Assembly: GCA_038373885.1 (NCBI GenBank)
Contig: JAWZYV010002577.1
Coordinates: 372,001 to 436,000 of the forward strand
DNA length: 64,000 bases
Direction of reading: 5' to 3'
Origin: Cheiracanthium punctorium
Taxonomy: Eukaryota > Arthropoda > Arachnida > Araneae > Cheiracanthiidae
The translations under genes and the position numbers were made by a program. Of this stretch, positions 11,871 through 24,500 are shown piece after piece (the stretch's first letter is position 1; every line of letters begins with the position of its first letter). Below the pieces are notes generated by a model. That model saw only the letters and a program-made list of their open reading frames with translations. It did not search any database and was not told where the DNA came from.

Positions 11871-11989
11871 AACTTATGAGGAATGGAAAAATATGAATAG
11901 AAATTAAAACAACGCCTATAAATTTTAAGCTCTGCATAATACATCCCAAAATATTCGTAATTGTATGGATTTTCGATTATCCTGTCTGT

Positions 11990-12260
11990 ATAATACTCAG
12001 CATCCAACAGTTGCTCAGTCGGTAAAATTCGGTTGCCATAATAACCAGAAGTGCAGCAGCGCTGACCTTGGTCAGCGTATGGGCCAGTGTACAATAAAGG
12101 GAGCTGGTGCACATAAAATCTGGCGTGCCTCCAATGTTCTCCATTTGCAAACGACACCTGTAGGGATTCCAATCCAGGTGAGAGGTCTCTCATCCAGAAT
12201 TGGTTCAAAATTACAGAAAATTGTTCATGTATACTGTAAAAAAATGTATAATCTGTAACA
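11990..12260 (+). repeat. Possible tRNA-derived SINE-like repeat
   Basis: TTGCTCAGTCGGTAAA at about 12011 resembles a tRNA box A region. It is followed by GGTTGCCATAATAACC, a stem-loop carrying CAT like a tRNA-Met anticodon arm. A box-B-like GGATTCCAATCC appears only at about 12164, far beyond the normal spacing. The segment ends in a region of A-runs. The minus strand is open for 145 codons over this interval, but I see no recognisable domain there. A tRNA-headed SINE is one reading; chance resemblance is the other. Confidence 0.3.
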
Positions 12261-12299
12261 TTTCCTGTAAGTTCACTATATGTTCCTTTTTTAAGTAAA

Positions 12300-15160
12300 A
12301 ACATCAGGGTTTTCCCTCTAAGTTGGTAAAGCTACCCCAGATCTTGATCGAGTAGAGCTGGATAGCAACGGGTGGCTGGCAATTTATTCGTAACACCAAA
12401 TAGGGTCGGGAACCGTTTCACCTTGAATCTGAATCTAGTTTAGCTTAGATTAAAGCTACAAAAAAACTTTGGGGATAGCTGCATTTAGAACAAACAAATC
12501 CAATAAAGGAGATGCCAAATAAAATATGAATTACTATATGAACAGCGAAATCCAAAGTAAACTATTTTCAAACAGAAGGACAGAAATTTAAAAAAGGAAA
12601 AAATGGAAATTAAAATTTTTTAAAGGTATTTTATTCAGAATAGGAGATTGAGATGGCAATTATTTAAAAATATGTGATGAATTGGATCGCACTCAGAATG
12701 ACAAAACGACAAAAGTTTGTTCTGGGTTCCTAAGTTCTCGAAATAGAACTGGAAAATAGAAATGGCAAAATTTTTTTAAAGTAATGTTCAGACAAAATTA
12801 TTATTTTATTCATATGGTTGACTTTTTTTAAAGAATAGCACTAAAAAAAAAGATATATTTCGAAAACAGGACAATTAAAAAATACACCGAATCAAAAACA
12901 ATTGTATAGTTTTCTTAACACGAATATATTTACGTTTCATTTACGCATTTTGAACTGAATATATAATTTTAGTTCTTAACACATAATACTCTTTTAAAAC
13001 TAACGTATTTGAAAATACACAATTATAGGTAGCTTAAAACAAATACACTTACAAGTTTAAATAAAACTTTTCATACAATGGAAATGAAGACATGATAAAG
13101 GAGGTATTTAATTTAAACAGCAAAAGCTTTTTTAAAATGAATGTACACACGAAAGAAAGTTCCTATTATTAATTGAAAACTAATAAAGTTTCAAAGACGC
13201 ACTATTTATTTATTTATTTTTTGAATACATATACAGGAAAAAAAAATCAAAAACTAATTTCATATAAATTCAAGAGTGAAGGTACAATAAAACTTATAGA
13301 AACACATATTTTTAAACAGTAATCATACTGCCCAATTTAAAATAGATTTTTAAGTTAATTATTTCTTTGACCATCGGGAAGATATCGTAGAGTTCCTTTA
13401 TTTCTTTTCATAGTATGCTTTACAACCGTATTTTGTTTACAAATAAAAATATGACCTTTTTGCGGGTAAACTGATTATCCGATGTCGGATAGACTACTGT
13501 TGGATACCGATTAGATAGAAATATAAATCTCCGGTTTAGAGGCGGAAACGGGTACGTCCGTCAGTTGTTGCAGGTACCAGTCAGATGTGCGCTTGGCGCT
13601 AAACTATTCAGACGCAGTTTTCAAGAAATAACAATTTGTTTACTCGGGTGATATTTGAAACCTTGCAATGCATCAGTTTATGCATTTAAGATAATGCAAA
13701 CCAGAATGCTGATTTGTAATATAACTAATAGAATATCTACAATATCTACAGTATCAGCTCGCTTTCCCCTTCCCCGACTGGTTCATTTGGGTTTATATCT
13801 ATTGGTAGATTGCCAATATCCCATGCCAAACGCAGTCAGACAGTACTCTACCTAACGTAGCTCCTTAATGCTAAACGAGTTTAAACGAATTTTTTCTCTT
13901 CAAGTAAAGAGATGAATCATTGTTCGCATTTGAGGTTCAGACTCTTTTCTAGCTTCGACGAGTGGAGGAGGTGGTTTTTCATTCACCCTTGGACGTCCAG
14001 GAACCTTCATTCTCAATAAATCATGACCTTACTGGGGAGGGAGTTAATATATTTTAGCAAAAATATACGCCCGAGTAATAAACAGAGAAAATGTAAACCG
14101 TGTGAGGCATGGGCTCTGTCTTAAAGGAGTTAAAAATTTCCAAAAAGCATATTTTAAAAATTACTGCATCACATTAGCATTAAAAATCTTGAGCTTCGAA
14201 CCTCGGGCAAGATATAGATATTGAATAAGAGGTTTTTCCAACTAAAATTTGCATTATTCAAACGATGGAAAAAATGGCTATTTACCGTGTTAAGTTATCG
14301 AAATGTATTACTGTTTTATTGGATGCCTGAATGACACGAAAAGGGGCACCATTGAATATCTAATCATGTAAATATTCGTCCGAGTGGCATCGAATTTTAT
14401 GGAATCGTTTTAATGGCGTGTTACAGCACGGGAAAAATATCTCAATAATCGGAAATTTAATTACAGAAAATTATCTGATCTCACAGATTTCAAATTAATG
14501 GGACTTCGTTCCATTTGACCACAGTCCATAAACTTAGCTCATTATGTTCTAATACGGCTCATAAAACTGATGACTTTTCCGCACAGTGGGTAAAACTAAT
14601 AACCTAATTTAGATATATAAGCTTAGAACGTTACATACAACTGCGAATGTCACGTAGAGCTTATTGTTCACCATGATTAAGTACCGTCTTCTCATAAATA
14701 AAAATGATTTTCCTAAGCCTCTAAGTGTAATTCATTGTCACACTTACCCAACTGATACAAAAAAAAAAACAAGTAAAATTAGCGATACCGAAGACATCGA
14801 TTAAAGAACAGTTTCCAACACGACCTTATTAGGCTGACCAGTGCACTTCTTAGCAGTGGCTGCTAGTACATAGTGAAATTGGGACTTCAGCACCCCCATT
14901 TTAACAATAACTACAATTTTTTTTTCTTTTATCTTGAACTTTACACAATCCGTAAGCGTGAAGTCAGTGTCAGAGACTGCAATTCCCAATTCGACTGGCG
15001 TTTGCAATCACCATCCAAAAATCCCTTTGCCAATCTCTTGAATTATGCGTATTAGATCTAGACGCGGATTGCTTTTCACATGGACAATTAATAATACGCT
15101 GTGCGTTCTAGAGTCGGCGAACCAGACAATCTCTATATCTGCACAGGTAATTGAACAACA
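12300..15160. other. Long AT-rich stretch without recognised gene
   Basis: Nearly 3 kb with many A and T runs. A moderately GC-rich island at about 13500-13620 contains no motif I recognise. No open frame above about 70 codons looks coding. Confidence 0.45.
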
Positions 15161-15460
15161 ACAAAAATTATAGGGTTGTAACGAAAGTTTCTCGCCACTA
15201 CAAATATCGTCTGCAAACAGTTCACGTTGGAGTGTTTGATCCTATTTTGTCAAACAATATTTGTCATTTGAAAGAAAGATACTTGCTTTAGTACACTGTG
15301 TTGTTAAAAAATACCGTTATCATTAAGTACAGGGAGTCTGAAATGGAACTATCACGTTAATGGATTATAACCATCATTTACTTCCAGTTCTGTTGCAAAA
15401 AGTTCTACAGAATGTCAAAGAATTATGTGTGTAATTAAGATTCTACTGTTGTATCATATG

Positions 15461-15735
15461 ACACTGTGAAGGTTTGGTGCTGAAAGTTACAAAACGGGGT
15501 CTATGATATTCAAGGAGCAGAGCTCTCTGGCTGGCCTACTGATGTTGATGAGGGCCACCTGCGAGAACTTGTAGAAGATCAGTATTTAACCACTTGAGAG
15601 CTAGCTAAAGAATTAGATATTAATGCCATGCCCATTAGCCATGCTATGCATCTCAGAAACTTCATGTACAAGTTCAATTTCTGGGTGCCGCAGGAGCTGA
15701 CTCAAGCAGATTTGGCGGATAACTTTCGTTACAAC
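15461..15735 (+). pseudogene. mariner-like transposase, N-terminal fragment
   Basis: The reading frame from about 15461 gives VKVW...KLQNGVYDIQG, ELSGWPTDVDE, LRELVEDQ, ELAKELDIN, SHAMHLRNF, WVPQELTQADLADNF. This matches, in order, the paired helix-turn-helix region and linker of mariner transposases (WFxKF.SG..D, SGRP, L..LIEEDP..T.RELA, V..HL..LG, WVPHELT). At least two in-frame stops interrupt it. The whole DDD catalytic domain is absent. No terminal repeats identified, so this is an isolated fossil. The match is by recalled family pattern. Confidence 0.7.
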
Positions 15736-15739
15736 CTGA

Positions 15740-16285
15740 TATATACCCATAAGCATTGTGAAACTGAAAGTTTTAGAAACGTGCTCTTTCTTTTTTATGT
15801 ATTTAGACTGAGCCGCAGCAGCGAGTGGCCGGGTACAACTTTTTGAACTAAAAATGAATGAGATATGAGCTTCTAAAATCCCCCTTCATCTATGTTAATA
15901 TATTTTTTTTCATACTTTAATTCATATCTCATTTAATATCGATACTAAGAAGCTGATTTTTAGTTGTACTGTTAGAACTAAGCGACTCAAACATAAATTA
16001 CTATTATTACAAATTTTTAATAAACTATTAATATGAATAATGAATAATTAAATTAATATTCCAAAAATTATGAATAGCGATTTAGCCAAATTTAGACGGA
16101 AGTAGATCCAGAAAGTAAGTTTACATGGCTGTGCGAAATTTCAAATGTGTTGAGCATTGAAAATGTGTTTAATAAAAACTTCGCTCTGTTGTATTTCGAA
16201 GAAAAAATCTCATAAATTTAAAACAGAACGCATAAAATAATTTACTTCTGCAGAAGTTAAATCTGTGATATAAATCTACTTCCTT
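15740..16285. other. AT-rich spacer, nothing recognised
   Basis: Very AT-rich; no gene, RNA or repeat boundary recognised. Confidence 0.4.
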
Positions 16286-16468
16286 CAGGGGCGTAGCCAA
16301 GGGAGGGTTAGGGGGTCATAACTCTCCTCCCATGAGGAATTTTTTGCCATACAAAATGTATATTCTTCACTACATTATCACACACAGGTATACATATAGG
16401 TATACATATATATGAGTTGTAGTAGTCGTAACCCCCCCCCCCATGAAAAATTTCTGGCTACGCCCCTG
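16286..16468 (-). mobile_element. hAT-type MITE, GCGTAGCC family, copy 2
   Basis: A 183-bp element with terminal repeats CAGGGGCGTAGCCA / TGGCTACGCCCCTG. The flanks share TTCCTT on both sides, a partly eroded target duplication. Its interior matches the copies at 2417 and 61436 in reverse orientation, including the TTATGAC / G-run and GTAGTAGTCGTAAC blocks. Non-coding. Confidence 0.8.
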
Positions 16469-16615
16469 TTCCTTTAATGTTTTATTATTTATTATTATTT
16501 TTTTGTTTCTTGCCTGCCACTTAGAGTTCTCGGGTTTAGGCAAAGTCACATTTCTTTCAGTAGGCTTTATTGAAATAGAAAAGTATATTAAAGGTTAGAA
16601 ATTAAAAACACTATA

Positions 16616-17935
16616 CAGAGTGTCCCAAAAAGGTGGTAAATTAAAGGTTGTTAAAGCTTTAACACTTTATTTATTAGAGATAAATGGACAATGAAAATTG
16701 GAAAAAAAAAAAACATTCAAAATAAGGTAAGTAAAAAGACTGTGTTAAAGAAAAATTTCATTCGTTAATTTTCAAAAAGTTACACTTTTTAAATTTGAGT
16801 ACGCCCCCACCCCCCACAAACTAAAAAAAAATTGCAATTTAGTAAACTGTACTCCATACACTAATGAGGAGATGTGCAAAATTTCAGCCTTTCATCATAA
16901 AACGCCTCAGAGATATCTTTAACAATGCTACATACATGAATTCGAATGTAAACGTTTATTACTAAGCGTGAAAAAATATGTTCTTTTTTAATTTTCTTTA
17001 CGGCCCCTTAAATGCGATCCTACGACGTGATTTTTTTCCCTTTTCCAGAGCCATTGAAAGGGGCTATACATGAATTCGAATGTAAACGTTTATTACTAAG
17101 CGTGAAAAATATGTTATTTTTTAATTTTCTTTACGACCCCTTAAATGCGATCCTACTACGTGATTTTTTTCCCTTTTCCAGAGCCATTGAATGGGGCTAT
17201 ACATGAATTCGAATGTAAACGTTTATTACTAAGCGTGAAAAATATGTTATTTTTAAATTTTCTTTACAACCCCTTAAATGCAATCCTACGACGTGATTTT
17301 TTCCCCTTTTCTAGAGCCATTGAAAAAAGGCTATACATGAATTCGAATGTAAACGTTTATTACTAAGCGTGAAAAAATATGTTATTTTTCATTTTCTGTA
17401 TGACCCCTTAAATGCGATCCTACAGCGTGTTTTCCACCCCCTTTTCCAGAGCCCTTGATAAGAGCTATACATGAATTCTAATGTAAACGTTTATTACTAA
17501 GCGTGAAAAAATGTGTTATTTTTAATTTTCTGTACGACCCCTTAAATCCAATCCTACGAAGTTATTTTTCTTTCCCTTTCTAGAGTTATTGAAAAATGGT
17601 TTAAGTCAGTAGGCTTTTATCTGCATACCTCTGATTACTTTACAGGATATATTTTCCTAATTTTGTACTCATTCACCTCATTAGTGTATGGGTCACATTT
17701 TACAAATTGGGAATCTCTCTCTCTCTCTCTTTTTCTTTCTTTTTTTTTTTTTTTTTACTGCGGTCGTAGTAGACAAATTTAAAAAGATAGGCTCTTTGAA
17801 AATTAACGAGAAGAACATTTGCTTAACGTAATCCTTTTTCTTATCTTATTTTGAACATTTTTCAATTTACACTGCTCACTTATCTCTAATAAGTAAAAAA
17901 ATAAAGCCTGTTACCACCTTTTTGGGACACTGTGT
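16616..17935. mobile_element. Long-TIR foldback MITE, GTGTCC family, copy 2, expanded
   Basis: The left end CAGAGTGTCCCAAAAAGG and right end CCTTTTTGGGACACTGTG are inverted. The inverted match continues through the TATTAGAGATAAATGG / CTTATCTCTAATAAG blocks for well over 100 bp. The element is about 1.32 kb, against about 0.73-0.80 kb in the copies at 2659 and 39424. The extra length is a five-unit tandem array at 16930-17610. A TC run followed by poly-T lies at 17714-17756. Non-coding. Confidence 0.7.
16930..17610. repeat. 134-bp tandem repeat, five units
   Basis: GAATTC recurs at 16938, 17072, 17205, 17339 and, as GAATTCTAATG, at 17473, giving spacings of 134, 133, 134 and 134 bp. Each unit reads GAATTCGAATGTAAACGTTT, ATTACTAAGCGTGAAAAA, CCCCTTAAATGCGATCCTAC, then CCAGAGCCATTGAA. 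The short open frames in this array are by-products of the repeat. Part of the unit is visible, once and inverted, in the centre of the related element at 39424-40157, near 39830-39870. Confidence 0.9.
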
Positions 17936-18884
17936 ATATCTATATAAACGGTGAAAATACCACAAAATAAACTTTGATATTTTTTCATAAATTGTGCCAT
18001 TTTCGTAGGAAAAGCGGAAGTATAGATAGTAAAATGCAGCTTTTTCCATCAGTAATAAGATATGAAGTAAAGTTGAAATGTATTTTTGTTCTTAAGAAAA
18101 GTGAAAAGTGTACTTAAAATTGGGTAAAAAATATCAGAGTTCGGTAATGACACATCTAAGGTGCTGAAATGATTATTTGCGCCAGTGAAGAAACTTGTAA
18201 AAGTAGCTTCTTACAACACTTCAATAAATTACCAATTTAAGAGTTTCGATATAAAAATGTAGTACCTAATTTATAAGAATGTTTTTAAAAATATATGTTT
18301 GGATAGAATATTGGGTGAATTGTGTAAGTTTTCGATAAGTGAAATATGTCGTTATTTTATCTATCTATCTATCTGTATAATATTATAAACCATCTATAAG
18401 AGTTTAAAATGAAAGTAGTTTAATATATTAATGTGAAATATTCATAAATGTCTATCTAGATTAAAAAAAAATAATACATGTTATTCTCAACTCGCAATGG
18501 TTGGTCTGACCAATGTTTAACCTGAAAAATGAAAGCGTATGAAATACATATGTATTTTTTAAGTAGTATGTTTGTTTCTGTATAGATTAACATTTAACAT
18601 AATACTAGGAGAAAAAAAGTTTTTGTTTGTATTCTGGTTCTAAATAGCCAATTCTTGCTAATTTTGGGTCGCAAAAAACGAAAATATAAATGAAATTATT
18701 ATATTAACTCTTGTTTTCAAGATGCACAAAAGCCCCTTGGAGAAAAATACACAAGAGCCTACCCACAGGTAAATGGAAACAAAAAAAAATTATAATATTT
18801 AATAATAATGCAAAAGATCAAGTGTCACTAAAAATGTTAATTTTTCAAGCAGGGGTTAATTTAAGTTTATTTCTGTGAACGTTT
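17936..18884. other. AT-rich spacer with small microsatellite
   Basis: A short (TCTA)n run at about 18358-18376 is the only structure found. Confidence 0.4.
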
Positions 18885-19775
18885 TCATTTGGCCTGCCTC
18901 TTGTACGTCAAAGACGGAGCATCTCTTGTAATAGTATAAGCTGTAGTCAACCAGCATTGATTTATCCAACGACCTTGATATCTGCGTTCTATTGTAGAGA
19001 TATCTTGATGAAACCTTTCAACATGTTCATCGTTTACAGCTTTATAGTTTTTACGGAAAAAAATCCAGATGGAAGAAAAGGAAAGTAAAGTATCAGTGGC
19101 ATATTAGATACAAGGTCTCAGAGCTTTGTAGGAGATTTTTTACCAAGTGCTCACAGTTTTCGCCTTTTTTTGTTGTCTAGAAATCCTCGTACCGTACCTT
19201 TAAGGGCTTCCTAGGCTACTTTCATTTTGCCCTCCAACATTTTATCAAAAGCAAAGTTCTTTATAATTGTGCATATATGAAGGCCCACAGATTCTATCCT
19301 TAACCTTTTGCTTCACTCAACCTTGGCAATTCTGTTATAAGGTATTGAGTACCCTCTCCATCCTAGTTCACGGAATCCACAAAGTTCATAATTATTACCC
19401 GCTTAATATGTACTGGTGAAGGCAGAATCAGGATGTTATGTGGATCTAGCAGAAACTCATTTTCAAAATTTCTCTCCCCGGCATTCAGATTTCTTGAGGT
19501 CATTTATATTTTAAGTAGTGAGATTTTCTATCTCGAGAGTTCATTAAACACTGAAAACAGCAATACTTAGTATAGACTACTTATTTTTAGTATAGAATAA
19601 CTTCATTCCAAGGAGTACGGCAATAACTTTTAAGTCCCCATGGATCTGTCATTTGTGATCCTCGTATTTAATTGGCTCTAGAAGTATTATCACATTCCTC
19701 GAAGTCTCCTTCACGTAAACGGAATGTCCAACTATGTTTGAAAGAGTCTACAAACAGCCTCCACTTAAATAATGA
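18885..19775 (-). pseudogene. Decayed gene of an uncharacterised multi-copy arthropod protein family
   Basis: Reading the minus strand from about 19775 to 18885, successive fragments appear in shifting frames: GHSVYVKET, ILLEPIKYEDHK, GDLKVIAVLLGMK, LYTKYCCFQCL, NSRDRKSHY, DPHNILILPSPVHIK, LSEAK, VRGFLDN, NCEHLVKNLLQ, FHLDFFP, then a longer clean run NDEHVERFHQDIS - RRYQGRW - DAP ending at TGA near 18885. This order matches a large hypothetical protein that I recall as multi-copy in arthropod and hydrozoan proteomes (HSHLDFFPEN - DEHGERFHQDI - EKRYQGKW). Its function is unknown to me, and its copy number suggests mobile-element origin. At least two tryptophan positions appear to have become stops, and there are several frameshifts, so it is dead. 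Confidence 0.65.
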
Positions 19776-20702
19776 GTTATATTTAGGGAACTAGGGGCGG
19801 CAACATTTAATAAATACAGATGAAATATTATTTATAACTCAAGTTCAACTGCATGTATTCCTCCAAATTATAAAATCACAGTCTTTCTTTAAGTCCTGTT
19901 CAGCTTTTAAAGAAAACAATTTTAGTTCTAAGATCCATATTTTAAATTTCATCTAAAGTGAGAAAATTAGTTTTCTTTTTTCCAGTACACAGATGAGACA
20001 TCACATGATGCAGCCCCATTATACTTATTTTCATTCTGACATTTATTAAAATATGAAGTGGCAACAAAAGGAAAATGAAACATCATCATCTCAGAAAACT
20101 GCAAAACAAATTCCAACGTGGAAACATATATTCGAATAATACGCCGCTTCTGAAAGAACAGATAGACGATGAAACTGTCTATACGTTCACAAAAAGAGTA
20201 TGATCACAACTTAATATAACTTAGAGCTACGAGAAATGTAGATGCATGAATATATGAAAATCTTTAAGTGGTTTAGTTGCGCAAAGTAGATAAAACTTTG
20301 TATTAGGATTGCAAATTTTATTGAAGATTCTGCATTTAATATGGTTATCGACAACCTATATTTTGAAATGCTTACATAAAATTTGCCTTTTAAGTATGTG
20401 TATTTTTATGTACACTGTTAAACGCATAATTTTTTTAGAATTAGAAATTCTAAACCTGAACCATTTAGCTTATTTCAAATGAGTTTTCTAAAATTTTAAT
20501 TTTTAAACAGTTAAAGTATTTCCGTTAAAATGTGGATTTTAAAATCATCAAAGTAACTTAAAGAATCTTAATTTTAAGTAATTTTTATAAGTACTTTAAG
20601 TATTTAGCACAAACACACATACATGCATATTTATGTATATGCATACATAGATATCTGTACAACTTTGAACAATCACACTACAAAATCATTATAATACGCA
20701 TT

Positions 20703-20747
<45 letters not shown>

Positions 20748-21463
20748 TTTTTAGTCAAAAGACATCAACGGGAAAATGAAAATAGTAGAATACTTTCAAG
20801 GTAGTTTATACAGTGTAGTAGTCATAAAATGTCTCTTTTGAACGCCGTATTCAAGCTATTTTTTTTATATATATTTTCAATTGCGGGAAACATACAAATA
20901 AGAACCAAAGAAACGCAAAAATACGCGAGCAAGAACACAAAAAATGCATGACACGTTTCGCCTATAAGGTTCATATGATCCCAGTACCGACCACACATGT
21001 CTGAGAAAATAAGAACAGGACAGCGGGGAAGGTGGCCTTAGTATGATGATGTTTCCGTATCTTCCTCCAGATTTAGAGAGCTTGCACTTGGAGCTCTTAA
21101 TTATTTCAATTCTGAAAATATGTTTGCTCATAGAATCATGTCCGTTTAAAAGTCTGAAAAGAGCCATTTCTTTGAACCTAGGCTCATCTGGGATGATGAG
21201 TATAGAATTCCACTAGGGACAAAAGGAGATCAGTAACCTAAGTGTCGACTTTGAATGTGAAAAAATGTCTGATCTTGAGAAATGCTGGTTCCGACCACCT
21301 TGCACCTGAGATAAGGTAATTAGTACCGCCTCAACCTCGTCATCATCGGAAGATGCAAATCGCCCATAGGAGTATAGGCTTGAAAAAGGACATTACATCT
21401 TTCAAGGAAAACAGGTGAACGGATTTACAATTTTTTTCTGCAAGTTACGTTCAGAGAGCCGTA
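19776..21463. other. AT-rich spacer with (TAA)n microsatellite
   Basis: A (TAA)n tract occupies about 20705-20745. A run at 20877-21167 is open on the minus strand for 96 codons but shows no domain. Nothing else recognised. Confidence 0.45.
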
Positions 21464-21572
21464 CCCTAGTAGCACAACTAGTTCAAAAAACGTTTAAATT
21501 ACGTTGGAAACACGTTTTTTGACGTTAGAAAACATGTTTTAAACGTCTTTTGGACTAATTGTGCTACTGGGG
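21464..21572. mobile_element. Small MITE with TA target duplication
   Basis: A 109-bp element with inverted ends CCCTAGTAGCACAACTAGTT and (right, reverse complement) CCCCAGTAGCACAATTAGTC, continuing through ACGTTT. Flanked by TA on both sides. Only a few mismatches between arms of about 30 bp, so relatively young. Non-coding; Tc1/mariner-type mobilisation is inferred from the TA. Confidence 0.75.
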
Positions 21573-24500
21573 TATGTGCTACCTGGGTAATGGTCCTTTG
21601 CTAACCAAAATAATCTGGTTAATTTGAAAATATCGAAATAATTGTTACATTTACCAAATGATGTCGGATATTGTAAAATTAAAAAAAGGTTTAAATTAGA
21701 AAACGTTACTCATTTCACCAATGTGCTAGGAAGTCTTGAGAATTAATATTTATAAATTTCATATTTAACTTTTCAAGAAAGAGACTATAAAAAGTTGCGC
21801 ATCTATCATTTTTAATGAAATAAAAGAGTATAATGTAATTTCCGATTCGCTAGCCTTCAGAGATTATACCCACTAAAGCTCCAAATTGGTAAATTTTAAA
21901 TTGCCATTATTTCTTTTTAAGAATTTCATGATACAAACAATAGATTAATACATCCAAATCCGAGAAATACCATATTTTAAAGCTCCCTTAAAACTTTCTG
22001 CGCAAAATAAATTCTCATTTGAAGTTCTATATAAATAAATAGAGATTTTCTCGATTTCGAAAAAACATAAAACTTGATTCAGTTTGAAAAGACAATATAA
22101 TTTCAGTGTTACTGAAAGGAAATTGTTTTTGTGGAGTATAAATGTATTTTCTTCATATTCTTTTTCGTGCACATATGGAGGCTCTTTATGTGACCTATCA
22201 TATTTCTTTATAGAACGCTTCTACAGGAAAAGAACTACGAGGAAGTAGAGATAAAAGTTTCCCAAAAAGGAAAAATAATAAAAGATATTTTGATGCGTTG
22301 TTGAAAAAGTGTGCCATGTCGAAGTTTGGATGACAAATTAAATCGGTATTTTAAGGAATTAAGGATGAACTATCGAAATATGATGATTTATTTGAAGAGC
22401 TTTTTTATGAATAGCTCTTTGTAAATTAAAAAATAATACTCGTTTATCACGACCAGTTTTTCACAATTTTACAATGCATTGTTTTGATTTTCTGAGAAAG
22501 CAAGTCTGGTTATTTCGGGATGAACCCAAGTAAGCAAGTTTAAGAGTTTTTTTTTAAAAATAGTGATATCAAAAGAAAAATTAAGAAGCTGTTAATTATA
22601 TTTTAATGTAGTTTACAGCCATTAAATGACTGTCAAAGTTTAAATTATAGCTGTAAAATAGCAAATATTAGACTTAATTTTTAAATATCAGAATACCTGC
22701 TTCTAGAAGATGTTATTAATTTTCAAATCTATATCTATTAAAATAAGATTCAACTTTCTTTTTAACTATTACAAACCCTGCCGGTAGTCATACTGCAGGA
22801 TGATGCATCTAATATTTAAAATGCAGTATTTTTGTTCCATTCAGCATTTAAAACTAGCCACAGTTTAGACGAAATATTATAGCGAATTGCGCTTATACCA
22901 CTGATTGCACTGATTGCTGATATTGCTGATTACAACGTACCACACATGCACACACACAAAACACCTAAATAATTAGAAAAAAGTCAATAATGTAAATTTT
23001 TTTAAAAACTGAAACATTAGTAAAACTAAGACGAATTTTTCTTCCCATTCCACTCAAGGATTGTGACGATGATGATAGTTGCAGACTTAAATTTAAGATT
23101 AAAATGCATTGCACGATAACACAGGTTCGATGCACTTAGTTGCAATACAAGAAAAGACATTAAAATACTTAAAACTATATCATTTAAAAGAAACTATTGA
23201 AACATAAACTCATTACAACGGCTGGTAGTGACTCAGCGAAATAAAAATACGTCCTATATGGGCAGTGAGATTCAGATGGATTACACGAGCAGAGAATTAC
23301 ACATTGGCGAGAACAAACACTTGGCTGATATAAATAACTTCAATCCCAGAGCAATCCTAAAACTTAATCCAATAAAATTAAAATAACAGAATCGCGAACA
23401 AATAATTTTAAAGATGTCACAGGGCAACAAAAAGTAATAACGCCAACACTATGTCAAAGAAGGGTAAACAAAAAGCCGTTGCTTTTGCAAACGGACGCAA
23501 TGTAATCTATTTTTAGCCCAGAACGACTCCACAAAGTCTGATGAGACAAATAAACAATCAAGAATAATGCATACGGGAAAAAGCGAATATACAGATTAAA
23601 AGCCTAATTGTCAGAAAAATGAGAACAGAAACGATTTAGAATACACGATTTTGGATAGATTACATTAAAGAAACACAAATTAAATGATTATTAAAATAGA
23701 TATGTGATCTTCATCACAAGGACTAAAACACGAATTTACTTTATTCTCGGTTTTGTATAAAAATCTAAAAATCAACCAGTAAAAAAAAAAAAAAAAAAAA
23801 AAACATATTAGTTTGTCTCAGCAATTTTGTAAGTATTCTTTCAATTGAAGGTTTGAACGTAAAAATGAATTTTCCTTTAACGTAATTTTGCACACACGCT
23901 CAAGTTTAAGTATAAATTGAAAATCACAAAGCACAGTCGGATGTGTTGTCACAACTTGTATAAATTCGTATAATTATGAAAAAATTAACTAGAAAACATT
24001 TACTAGAAATGTTTATTGACATATTTCTAAAGAATAACTAATGTCTTTGATGAATTTATTAACATGTTTCGTAGAATTTGCATTATTAATTCTTAATCTT
24101 GTGAAGTGAATGATTTAATTTATTACATTATTCATCAATAAATTTGCAGGTGGTCACGCATAAATTTGCCCTAACCTATAATCTTATTATTTCTTTAACT
24201 AAGTAACTTCAAAGTAACTCGTAAGTGCTTTATATTTAATTATTTGTGTTATGTTTATATGGTTAATAGCTGTTTTTGAACTTGAAAAGATTTAATAAGA
24301 GAAAATAAACGTTAATAACTTTAGTTAAATTAAAAAGTAATATTTACTTTGATGCTAAATGCAACTATAGATTAATTATTTATAGATTTGTCGTACAAAA
24401 CTTGTCGGTTTCAATAAAGTTAGGGAATAATCTAGAAAAACTTATCTTTTATACTTTTGTTTTTTATCTAGCATAAGAACATTTCTCTTATGCCGAACTC

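Noticed and set aside
12300..15160. Host gene in the AT-rich 12-15 kb stretch
   Set aside because: No exon-like open frame with recognisable domain or splice pattern was found.
17012..17366. Repeated open frames of 64-73 codons starting MRSY
   Set aside because: Artefacts of the 134-bp tandem repeat inside a MITE; they do not continue in frame across units.
16930..17610. CRISPR-like array
   Set aside because: Units of 134 bp are similar over their whole length, with no conserved-repeat/variable-spacer pattern, and the host context is eukaryotic.
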